From the NCBI GenBank assembly GCA_030248225.1, contig JASANE010018696.1, forward strand, positions 1-64,000: 64,000 nt of DNA. The letters run 5' to 3'. Source of the DNA: Trileptium ribeirensis. Taxonomy: Eukaryota; Nematoda; Enoplea; Enoplida; Thoracostomopsidae. Of the stretch, positions 1 to 10,250 are shown in pieces; the first letter of the stretch is position 1; each line of letters starts with the position of its first letter. The position numbers and the translations under genes are program-made. The notes beneath the pieces were generated by a model. It did not search any database. It had not been told where the DNA came from and worked only from the letters and a program-made list of their open reading frames with translations.

Positions 1-2
1 TG

Positions 3-2649
3 CGGAAAGAATATACCAGCATAAAAAGACAGTATAAAAGCGATCATCATGCAGTAGTAAAAGCAGCAAAAGACAAAGCTTACGAAACAATGAAATGGGA
101 AAAGTATTTTCAACAACTTACCACATGGCTACGACAACTTATTGTTCTTGGATTCAACAGCGCAAAATTTGATCTTAACTTAATAAAGAAATATTATATT
201 CCACACTTACTTTATAACGGTGAAAAAATACATAACGTAATAAGGAAGCATAATGGCTTCCTATAACAGCATAATGGCGTTAGCCACAGATAATTTACTT
301 TTCCTGGATATCATAAACTATCTGAGTCCGGGAACAAGCTATCAGAAATTTTTAAAAGCCTTTAATGTCAACCAAACTAAAGGCTATTGGCCATACGAGT
401 GGTTCGAGACGTTGGATCAGTTAGAAGAAACTGATCTTCCTCCAATCAATGGCTTCTGCAGCACGCTTCGTCAAAAAGAAATGGATCCAAAAGACTACGT
501 GCACATTCAAGAGATTTGGCGAAGTGAGAAATTTGAAAATATGGGTGATATGCTGGTATGGTATAACAACCTCGACGTGGTACCATTCTTGGAAGCCGTC
601 GAAAAAATGTACAATCAATTCTAAGAATGGCCCATCAATATGTTTAAACAAGCCATTAGTCTTCCAGGCGTAGCACTTCAACGAATGATGAAAAGCTTAC
701 CGAATGGCGGCGTTTTCCTATTATTCAACGAACGTTTTAAAAACATTCATACAACAATTAAGAACAATATTGTTGGCGGACCCTCGATTGTATTTCATCG
801 CTATCATGAATCGAACGTTACTTTGATCCGAGGCTTAAACGTGGTGAAGAAAATACTTGGATATGACGCAAATTCTCTTTACTTATGGTACCTTTGTCAA
901 CTAGACTATTTGTGGTTTTGTGCCCGGTTGATGGATATTCGGGGCAAGAGCTAGCTACAGAAGGGCCAAGCACTGATGCCGAAAGGTCAGCATTCATGTC
1001 TAAAGTCAAAGAAAACTATAATATTCGGTTCAAGGCAATAGACTGCTACATGTATAGTGAAAATGAGTTGATGTATATAAAGTACCAACGACGCGAAATT
1101 GGAAAGCACTTCGACCGGAATGATATAGTGATATAGAATCGTTTCAATGGTGGACAAAAGAAATTTTACAGTGGATCAATCATATACTATGTGGACGGAT
1201 GCATTCCAGCAGGGAAGTACGGCAACGAAAAACAAATCATTATTGAATTCGACGGTTGTCATTGGAACGGATGCCCGACATGTGCTAAATATTTCAATGA
1301 AGAACAACAACGACGGCTTGAAAATACTGAGCGCAAACATAATTTTCTGAAAACTCTAGATTGCGAACTAATTACTGAAAAAGAATATGAATTTTACCCT
1401 TACATTGCCGAAAATATAAGTAAACCCGAGTCGCAAGAATGGAGAGATAAACACGTCAAATCTAGCTTTAGCGATCAACACAATGTGTTCGGAAGAGACG
1501 TTGTAGGCCGGAAAAGTATTCGGCATTGCTGAAGTAGACTTACAAATACCGTACTGGAACATACAAGCCAGGAAAATGTGGGATGAAATGCAGCCAATTT
1601 TTAAAAACGTTGAAATAAATCGCGATGACATTGGCGAACACATGAAAGCTTATGCTGAGAAGCATGGAGTCATGTTTACACCTAGGCGATCTCTTATTGG
1701 CTTCTACAACGCAACGAAAATACTTCTTGCTACTCCACTTCTCCAGTTCTACATCTTAAAATGTCGAGCAAAGGTGACACGTGTCCACCAATCTATCGAG
1801 TACCGCAGCCTTGCAGCTTTCAAACATCTTGGGAAAGAGGTAGCCGATCAACGTAGGAAAGCAGACAAATGCGATGTGGAAAAAGTTAAAGGCGAAATGT
1901 ATAAACTAATTGGAAACAATTACTATGGGAGATTATTATTGGACAAGACACGATTCGAGAAAGTTATTTATAAATGTGAATGCGATACTCATAAGTACAT
2001 ACGCGAGCCCACATTTCGTAAACTAAAAGAAATATCAGATGGAGTGTTTGAAATACATATGGCGAAAAAGAAAATCATTATAGACCTACCAAATATAATA
2101 CCGTTCTTTGTATACCAGTACGCTAAGCTACGAATGTTACAATTTTACCTTTTCCTACTGGAAACCGTTGGAAAGGAAATGTTTCAAATGATACAGATGG
2201 ATACAGACAGTTTGTACTTCGCAGTTGCAGAAACTACTCTAGAGAATTGTATCAGCGATCCGACCAAACGTGCACGCTTTGACTCTGCCAAATCAAATTT
2301 TATTGCAACAGACGATTACAGCCAAAGAACTCCTGGTTTGTTTAAACTGGAATGGAGCGGCGATGGTATGATTGCACTTAACTCTAAAACATATTTCGGC
2401 TGGTATAGTGATGGAAAAGGCAAATGCTCTACTAAAGGACTATCAAAAGTTACGAACAGTATAACAAAGGAACAGTTCATGGGGGTTCTAACAGAAAAAG
2501 AAAAAGTTGCTGGCATAAACTATGGATTCCGATTTATGAAGTCTGATAAATTTATGCAGTATAAACAAGATAAAGATGGACTGTCCTACTCTTATCCAAA
2601 AAGAAAAGTTCAGGAAGATGGAGTCAACACCAAACCAACGTTAGTCTAA
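3..2649 (+). pseudogene. Type B DNA polymerase pseudogene, Polinton/Maverick-like (protein-primed family)
   Basis: Seen: fragments of one DNA_pol_B_2-type polymerase run in order across three frames. The exonuclease II motif (GFNSAKFD) is at 147-173 and exonuclease III (WYNNLD) at 559-576. Polymerase motif A (YDANSLYL) is at 862-885, followed by a nuclease-like insert with FDGCHWNGCPTC at 1249-1284. Motif B (KLIGNNYYG) is at 1903-1929 and motif C (MDTDSLYF) at 2197-2220. The longest unbroken block is 1576-2649 (357 codons). The reading frame breaks near 255, 625, 930-1190 and 1540, so no full enzyme can be made. Exonuclease motif I would lie left of the window, so the pseudogene is 5'-truncated by the window edge. 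Known: this polymerase, with the inserted Cys-rich nuclease-like segment, is typical of Polintons/Mavericks and related adintovirus-type elements, where it copies the element by protein priming. Inferred: an old integrated copy. No integrase, ATPase or capsid gene is visible here. Confidence 0.9.
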
Positions 2650-2996
2650 GCTACATTTCGAGCGAAATAGTTGCAAAAATAACTAACCTAGATTAAGCTT
2701 ATTTTTGTCCGGTAAGAAGAAAGACCTAAAATTTCCGCCAAGGCATCATTTTCCAATAAAATATTTGTGATTTCAATTTTTACAATGTTTGTTTAATAAA
2801 GTTTGGGACTTTTCAAGGGTTTGCTGATAGGTTAACTACAGAATTTTTACTGAGCTGATACCACATTAACTTTGTATAGCGCATAAGGAGGTAACAACAA
2901 ATATTGTAATAGGTTTTTAAACACAATTTAACTAGCAAAGTGCCAAATGGTTTCATGGGTACTTTATTGCTATTAATATGTTTCAGGATATTAAAA
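2650..2996. other. AT-rich spacer after the polymerase
   Basis: No ORF or repeat recognised. The last bases (TGTTTCAG just before 2990) look like a splice acceptor or simply a pyrimidine run ahead of the next start codon. Confidence 0.5.
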
Positions 2997-3401
2997 ATGG
3001 ATTACGACAAATTAGCAGATAAAATAATAGCAAATATGTCAATCGACGGCGAATGGAATAATGGAATGAGAAAGGATTTTTGGGACTCTTTAAAAGCACT
3101 ATCAGGGATTGATTTTATCTATTTAACTGAGGTGGTAGTAAACCGCGTAATGGTGATTATGGAAAAGCGAAATGTAAAAAATGCAACGAAAATCATACAA
3201 AAGTTAAAAAACAATGATAGTTGTAAAATTTGCTTAGGGTACTACTGCGATCATCCAAGCCAGTCGCATCACATGGGAATCGGTGGTTGCTTAGAAGAAA
3301 GAAGCAGCGAAATCAACAGGTGGGACGTTGAAGACGCATGCAGCAAACTAGGACTGAAATTTAATGAAAAACTATATAACGAAGTTAAAAAACAGGAATG
3401 A
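2997..3401 (+). CDS. Small hypothetical protein next to the polymerase (134 aa)
   Basis: Seen: an intact frame from an ATG at 2997. The frame is open further left to 2940, but only through a GTG and a hydrophobic stretch, so the ATG followed by DYDKLADK is the better start. The product is acidic/basic mixed. At residues about 78-100 it has a compact Cys/His cluster (CKICLGYYCDHPSQSHH, then GGC) that could bind zinc, and it ends in a charged tail. There is no signal peptide and no membrane segment. It lies 348 bp after the polymerase stop on the same strand and has similar base composition, so it may be another gene of the same integrated element. I do not recognise the family. It is free of stops while the polymerase is broken, which may be chance for a frame this short or may mean it is younger or still used. 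Confidence 0.45.
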   Translation: MDYDKLADKIIANMSIDGEWNNGMRKDFWDSLKALSGIDFIYLTEVVVNRVMVIMEKRNVKNATKIIQKLKNNDSCKICLGYYCDHPSQSHHMGIGGCLEERSSEINRWDVEDACSKLGLKFNEKLYNEVKKQE

Positions 3402-4892
3402 CTATATCGAATGAATTATGATTTATCTTACGTACTAATAAACTGATATGGCTGAAATTTTGAAAATTGAAACATAGAAATCACACTACAAACACTATTA
3501 GAGCGCCTTGTATGTTTCAAGCACCTACACATATATTATATTCACCATTTATACAGAATAAGACTGTGTAATATCATCTTTACCACAGTTAAGACACACG
3601 GGACTGTAAAGAGTAAACTGTTACCACCCTCAGTTTCAAATCTATGTGAAAATAAGTTTATACACAAAAATAAGGCACATTTATCTTTATATTCAAGTGA
3701 ATAACCATAATTAAGTTTATTGATAAAATAAACAAAATTGAAGAAAACTTTTAATGAACCTAGTTTATTATTCTGTAAGAAAGTGCGTTTTGACTATTGA
3801 TCGCTGAAATAGACAAGTTTGTTATTCAAAATTTTAAATTGGAGCAATAAGAAGGGTCATTAATATAGATTTCAACTGATAGCGGCAACACCAACAACCC
3901 ATACCAGGGACCATATAAATAGCTGACTCCACCTCAACCTATGTCTCAAATCCCCCTATACTACTGCCGTTTCTTGAAGACCCGAATGATCTTGTGATGT
4001 AAAATTAGCCTCGGCGGAACTTTCGGGGAGCGAAAAAGGAGAAAAGAAGAGAGCTGTCCGTGAACCCGTGGTGCGCCGCCACATACTCAGAACAACAACT
4101 CCTTAAAAAGATGCGGCGACGGGTACCTGTAGGCTCGCCTGATCCAAGGAGGCCCTAGTATTCTGATAAAAACTACGGAGCTCCCTACCGTAGGTGTACG
4201 GCTTGGGAGCACCCACCTTAACCTTTGTGATTGTTTGTAACTCCATGAAAATCTTTACAAAGGCAGTACTCTAGTTTCGACTTTGACTCCGTCAGGTGGT
4301 TTATAATGAGCTTAATTCCTGGCTCCTGTCGCAACTGACTCTAGGACAACTTATCCACTTCAAATTGTTTGATTTCTTGTGTCCCGCAATTTAGCCCCCA
4401 TTTTATCAATTCTCCTGTGACAGGACATTACAAGATACTTGAAAGCTACTACCTACCGAGTGATTTTTACAAAGCAAAATAGTGCTGGGTGGGTAGGGAA
4501 CCAGTCGAGCATAATCTCACTAATTCACACGCTAATTTTATGATATCCTGGTGTACAATACTTACGGGCGCCCGGAGCATTATCCTGACGCTCCAGTATC
4601 CGCAAAGGCGGCCCCTGTATTTAAAATACTATCTCAAACTGTAAAATTTATCTAAAATCACCAGGTGAGGCTCATGCGGGAAAATATGATACCGAAACGA
4701 ACATAACTAACGTATAACACGTCAACAAAAAGAAACACATAAACACTTAGAAAAACTGGGTTGGACTGGCACCGATCCTGCATCGCGCCAAGTTCTTTTG
4801 CACTTTCTGTGTAACCCGCTTTTTATCCCCAGCAAGTAACTCAGAAAAATTTTAAAATTTCATAATACTAAATAGGACACATATAGTAAACA
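3402..4892. other. Unassigned intergenic DNA
   Basis: No frame longer than 60 codons with a start and no recognised repeat. The part 3960-4660 is richer in G+C than its flanks and looks like an older inserted fragment; I cannot identify it. Confidence 0.4.
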
Positions 4893-5176
4893 CGCCAAAA
4901 GTGGATCAGCCCTAAAGTGGGCCAGTTTTTCCTTTGTACAATCGCATTTTTTGGCCGATCTGAGCAATTAATATTTTGCTTGAAAGCTTCATCGATTTTC
5001 TATTTGCTAATATAGAATTTAAGTTCTTTTTTGCAATATTTAACGAATAGTGTTACGTTTAATCATGTGTGTATTGAGAGTGTTGAATTTTTAATAGATT
5101 TAATTTTTTCTGTCGCGATAAATCATTTATAACTTAGCTATTTTTAAGTATAAGGAGATGAAATTTGTACCATTAA

Positions 5177-5441
5177 TCCTCTCATGCCCACTAGGTCCAA
5201 ATGGACCCAACGCGCATTGCGACTCGTTGTGTTTACTGAGTTTGTTGTATATCGTACGTTTGAACGTGCGTTGTTATTCGCTCGCATTGTGAGGTTCCTT
5301 AAGGAACCGAGCAACAGCTCTCAGATAGCTCAGTGGTTTGCGTACACAAGGTTCAACCGCACGTTTCGGGTTCGATCCCTGGCGCAGGCTTGAGCTTTTC
5401 AAACATTGCACGACACACAAATTAATTCGGGCATGAAAGGG
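5177..5441 (+). mobile_element. TTAA-flanked 265-bp MITE with tRNA-like core, copy 1
   Basis: Seen: flanked by TTAA at 5173-5176 and 5442-5445. The ends are inverted: TCCTCTCATGCCC on the left, and on the right GGGCATGAAAGGG, whose complement is CCCTTTCATGCCC. It contains the palindrome GGTTCCTTAAGGAACC (5293-5308) and a tRNA-like A box and B box. A sister copy of 264 bp lies at 20,832-21,095 on the other strand and a shorter one at 36,960-37,207. Known: TTAA target duplications and CCCT-type ends are the mark of piggyBac-type transposition. Inferred: a non-autonomous piggyBac-like element that has acquired, or grew from, a tRNA-like unit. Confidence 0.75.
5318..5390 (+). other. tRNA-like sequence with pol III A and B boxes
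   Basis: A box TAGCTCAGTGG at 5326-5336 and B box GGTTCGATCCC at 5369-5379, with tRNA-like spacing. The acceptor ends do not pair well and no clean cloverleaf forms, so this is not a functional tRNA gene. It may still serve as an internal RNA polymerase III promoter. It lies inside the TTAA element. Confidence 0.6.
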
Positions 5442-6185
5442 TTAAGAAGTTCATCTTGCTTACGACTAGCATAAGTTAACAGTTTCGCTAAATAAAGTGT
5501 CGAATTGTGGCTGAAAGTTTTCCTATTATAAAAGTCTCAAAATGGCGATAAATGCCGAAAAGTGGGTCAGGGTACCCTAAAATGAGTCACTGCAACCAAA
5601 AGTAGGTCACAAAAACGTAAACTGATTGTATTAGAACCGCGCATGACAGACAGGGGACACCAGTACGGTAGGGTGGGGTTGGCCGGCCCTTTTCACTTTT
5701 TGGCAACCCCTTTCCAATACTGAACTCATGCGATTTTTAAAGCGTCGCTCCCTCTCACTTTCTGGGCGTTTGTGCCTTTGACTAAAGATAAGTTTCGCTT
5801 CTCTGTTCAGCCTGTTCTGTATTTGGTTACGTTACAGGTCATTAGGGCTCCATTAACACTCAGCTGATTGTACAGCCATTGTAAAATTCGATGTCTTGTA
5901 GTTGTGGTCTCGTCTTGTAAGCTTGTTTGTAAACGCAAATTGTACTGTATTGTATTTAGGGTCAGTCGTTCCCGTTATATTTGCCTAAATTACGTTACTA
6001 ATGGAGTTATGCAAGCTAGCAGTGCTATTAGGGAATTACAGCTCCTTAATATCTCGAGCGGTGATCGAAAATCTAGAGGTCCTTGCATAAATTATAGATG
6101 CTTTTAACCGTATGTACAATGCGGTTAATAGTTTGACCAGTTCGTGAAATATAGGCCTTCCCATCCGCTTGTGCGCAAAACAGCG

Positions 6186-6786
6186 CTGTTTTTGATGGGC
6201 ATAGTGTCTATACTCATAACATTGAATTCTTGCAGAAGCAAGTGGAGGTATTTTACATATATGTTACAAATAATTTAAAATTTGTTGGAGAAACGATCTT
6301 ACCGCGCACCCACTTTCGACTAGCGGGAAACTTATCGTTCGTGAAAATTTCGGTCCATTGATTGGCAAGTCCTGGTCAAAGGCAGCAAAGCATGTTTTAG
6401 CTATCTCAGGATTTCGTAGCACTCGCCTTTGTCTGTTAGATGTTTCGGATGTAGATAGATCTAAGTTGAATATGAAACAGCAACTGCAAGCACTATATGA
6501 TGGTTCACCGTCTGAGCCTTCGTCGGACAATGAGAGCTATAGTAATGTGAAGCAGCCGGGAACATAAAGGGAGCCAGGCATACCTGACTTCGAAGAACAG
6601 GGAACTGCCGTACCACCACCCTCAGCTGCACACGCGAGCGCGGGGTACACATTGTTAAATCGACAAACACAAGATGTTTCTTATACGGTTTCGCCTAGAT
6701 TGGATAACGCGCCAGGTCTCGCAACTCCTGCTCACACGCAGCATCCAACTAGTATAGTGATGGTTTATAATTCTGCCATCTTATAA
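6186..6786 (+). pseudogene. Pogo/Tigger-type transposase remnant (DDE_1 family)
   Basis: Seen: translating 6186-6248 gives FDGHSVYTHNIEFLQ, matching the block around the second catalytic Asp of DDE_1 transposases (usual form DGH/DNHxSH). After a damaged stretch, a frame around 6310-6450 carries GKSWSKAAKHVLAISGFRST, which matches the C-terminal block of the same family (W-KAA-x-ISGFR-x-GIyP). The same frame runs on to 6786 with a single stop at 6565-6567. The N-terminal HTH and the first catalytic Asp were not found, and the LPPHTTH-x-LQPLDV block is lost. Known: the family cuts and pastes DNA at TA sites. Inferred: long dead. It sits between inverted GTGGGTCA motif clusters, consistent with its being the core of the surrounding element. 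Confidence 0.65.
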
Positions 6787-8265
6787 ATGCCACTGTAGCC
6801 CTAATATAAATCATCCAGAATCTTCACCGCCAGTGAGGCCATCTATTCACAGGAAATAATAGCAGATCAATCAGTGGTTCAGACTTCCAGTTGGACTCAA
6901 GCTAACACGTACTGCATTTCATTCTTTCCAACAAATGGGAGGTGAACTTCTTGGGCCAGTCAGTAAAGCAGCAATAACAATACGAAATCGGAAAAACACG
7001 GCAATATGTACAAACATAGCTATTTTTGGGCCCCATTTGGGAACTGGAATTTGGGGCGAACCCTCAGCTTTATATCGTTTACTTTCATCTGCACTCTCAT
7101 CCGTGCTGTGGTCAACATAACAGAATAGAGCCTTTTGCTTAGTTCTTTATCTGTCCAGCTCGTCCGCCGAAACACATTAGCAACTCAAGTGCATATTAAC
7201 CAAGCTCTACGACGACTAGCACCGCCGAGTCTATCCTGCCGCGATGTCTAAAGAACTAATGTTCTGTCGGAGCCTAGTGGGTTTGCAAAAGCTGGGGTAG
7301 CTTCTTCAAAGTTCTAAATGCAACTTATCATATAGTTTGCTTGTTGATTTGTAAATTAAGCATTTTTAATATATGTTATTCAATAGGCAAACTTTTATTA
7401 TAAGGAAGGAGCGTAAGAGCCGAATCGAGGCTGACTTTCCTTCGGTCGAGTGGAACATGGTTTATGAAAAGCCGAGCTAAGGCAGAGCCTAATATCTCTC
7501 TGAGAGATCCGAGCCGAACCGGACATAGTTCAGGCAGAGCAGAGTCGAGCTTGAACTTGGAAATCTGACTATTTCTCACTTCTACTTTTTAACATCCGTT
7601 TCATATGTTAATACTTCTAAATTGCTTGTAATTAGAGTGCAGTCGACGTCAAAAGACGACGCAACGACGTTAAAAAGATAGAAAATGTCAGGTATGTTAC
7701 TTGAGAATATATTTTTGTCCAATACTGGTTAAAGCGCTAGTGAAAACGAAATTATAAATAATCCGTCTGTAATTGCGGTATGCCAAGTACATGTATGCAA
7801 CTGTTTTCTAAGACCGTTTCTTCTACGAATTTGTAGATTACGCAGCGGGTGCTTTGGAAAATAGCCTTGTCGTTAGGTTTCTACCGTGACCGGGTAATTG
7901 GTCTCACCAGGTCACAATATGGCGACCCAGTTCCATCTCTGGCAGCTAATACGTCAACTAAAGCAAAAAAATACGCGGAACAGTACAGCGATATCAACTA
8001 GCGCTTTAGTAGTGATGGCTGTGTGAACAAAAGTTTATTTTCGAAGCGAGCTGGAAGGGAGTGATCTGTTTTCAGTAGACCATAGAATATCGCAAAACGC
8101 ATGACTAGTAACAAGTTTGTATGTATAGTAAATATTAAATATTAGGATTCTTTTTTGCACGCGATCTACAGTATTGACCCAGTTTAGGAATCTTATGACC
8201 CACTTTAGGAACTAGCTGACCCACATTAAGACAGTAAAGCCTAAAAGTGGGTCAGGGGTCAATTT

Positions 8266-10250
8266 TCGGAAATCTTTAGGCCATATCACGGCACTTGTTG
8301 GCATTTTATCATCTAAATTTGGCAACACAATAGTGTGTTATCCAATCTAACATCGTTCCAAAACTTGTTTAAATTGATTATGGAGTTACAGTTTTATCGC
8401 AGTAAATGTATCGTTTTTTATTTCACAGAAATATAGTAAGCCACATTTGGCGTGTTTACTATATATAAATATGTTATATATAAATACATATACATATATG
8501 ATGAAAATCAAATACAAAGAAACGGGCAAGCAATAACCATTGGTCTGCGCTGTAACTGTAATGCCAATAAGCGGCAATTTAAGAGAACATTCTTACGGGC
8601 ATAACAACAGGTGAGGAGAAATTCAAGCTAAACCTTGCGCTGATCGCTGCGGGGTTTTTCCGAAAGGAAAATATGTCGGCGGCTAGGGCGCTTTATTTAT
8701 TTTAAATTTTTATGTTATTTTTGTAATTGCCAGAGAGAAAAGGGAGAGGACATCGCGGCTGGAGCGGGATCAGGCAGGCCAAGTGTTACCGAAAATAGAA
8801 ATTTTGGGATGTATTCAATTGGTGGCCTGTTAGAGGTCGTTTTAGGTGACGATTAAGGCAATATTTCATGTTGCACTTGGGTTATGATGATGTTGAGCGC
8901 ACCGGTGAGGTTCGTTAGGCCCCGGTTTCGGTGAATGGGTAATATAGAAACCTATGGTGGTGTGGCGCCCAAATAATCGGCAAGCTTTGGTGACTTTGGT
9001 CGATTTACGGCGTAGAAAAAGGGTCATTTAAGCGCCTAAATAAGGGTCTCTAAGTACTTACAGGTAGAGGTTGGGAGACCCCGAATACACGATTTGGTAG
9101 GTTTGATAAACTCTGATAGTAATTTTGTAACTTAATTTTCCTAAGATCCAAAAAGAGCCCCAAATTTCGGGATTTAGGTCGTCCTTACATAAAATTTTAA
9201 ATTGTTAACCAAATTTCACACCTCCTTACTTTCATAAAATACATTGACGATCACTATTTATAAATTAATTTTATAAATTAATGGCAGTCATTCATGCGTG
9301 CGTGCCGGGGACGGCCTCTTTCAAGCCCTAAATGCCACTGAAATGTTCAAACCAAATTTGAGAGAGTTCTGACCGATGCCCCGGACCCGTCCTGATACAC
9401 TTAAACAGCACAAACAATGACATGAAAATATCGATAATTTTTTTAAATTATAATAGGCGCATCGGGATCGGCCTTTGGGTACCGAATCACAAAAAATCCA
9501 AAAGGACCGTCGATAACGATTGTCTGACCACTGCCACTGACCCATCCGGATTCGCATACGTTCTTTCAACACGCTGTATATTATGCACACATATACAGTT
9601 TGATCGTTGGACCAACCGCATCCTTGTAAAATGGGTTAAAAGCTTCCCCAATTACGCGAAACTCAAGCTCTACCACATCTGACGGTAGAGCACGATTTAA
9701 CTATAAACGTTGTAATGGTAACACATTTTGTTTTATATGAGGGATAACATATACGTACTTCGGCACCTGGGTGGCGCTCCACAGCCCCGGTCTTCCTTTA
9801 GACTCATTTCCCTCAGGCTCAATGTCTCACATCGTTTAGGCTCGAATGTTCACATATAAAGTCCAAATTTGGATTTACCTTAAAATTTCCAAAATCTTGG
9901 ACTGTTACAATAAGACCCGTGACCTTTTCAGCTGGTAAGTGGACCCTAGCGATCGCGTTCAAAAGTGTCATGACCCATTTCCTGATTAATAACCACTACC
10001 GATAGTACTTACTTGCTTATAATGCTTGAAAATACAAGCGCGAGGTATGAACACATTCCTGCTAAGCACGGAAACTACTATTAATGTACCACATGTCGGA
10101 TTAGGAGTTGTATTAGTTTTACTACAGGTTCAGCAATTTTTGCATTTTTTAACGCGCGCGTGAATTTGTGCAAATAATCTTCGAAATTTGTGCCACCGTC
10201 AATGTTATGAATAGCCATTTTCTTCTTCAGTGGTGGCACATTTGTAATAA
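8266..10250. other. Unassigned intergenic DNA
   Basis: Contains short AT microsatellite-like stretches (8458-8510) and a direct ATAAATTAAT repeat (9258-9282). A 64-codon frame on the minus strand at 10,081-10,275 has a weakly gag-like look (NFEDYLHKF), but I cannot support a function. No other recognisable feature. Confidence 0.35.

Larger units (their letters stand above)
4893..8265 (+). mobile_element. Degraded pogo/Tigger-like DNA transposon (boundaries uncertain)
   Basis: Seen: a pogo-type transposase remnant at 6186-6786 is bracketed by clusters of one motif in opposite orientation. Left: AAAAGTGGATCAG and AAAGTGGGCCAG at 4897-4925, then AAAAGTGGGTCAG, AAAATGAGTCACTG and AAAAGTAGGTCAC at 5558-5610. 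Right: TGACCCAGTTTAGG, TGACCCACTTTAGG and CTGACCCACATTAAG at 8174-8230, and a final GTGGGTCAG at 8253-8261. Known: pogo/Tigger elements carry repeated transposase-binding motifs near their ends. Inferred: this is one old element of about 3.4 kb that later received the TTAA element at 5177-5441. Exact termini and a TA duplication cannot be fixed by eye. Confidence 0.5.

Noticed and set aside
421..681. 86-codon minus-strand ORF
   Set aside because: Antisense shadow of the DNA polymerase pseudogene.
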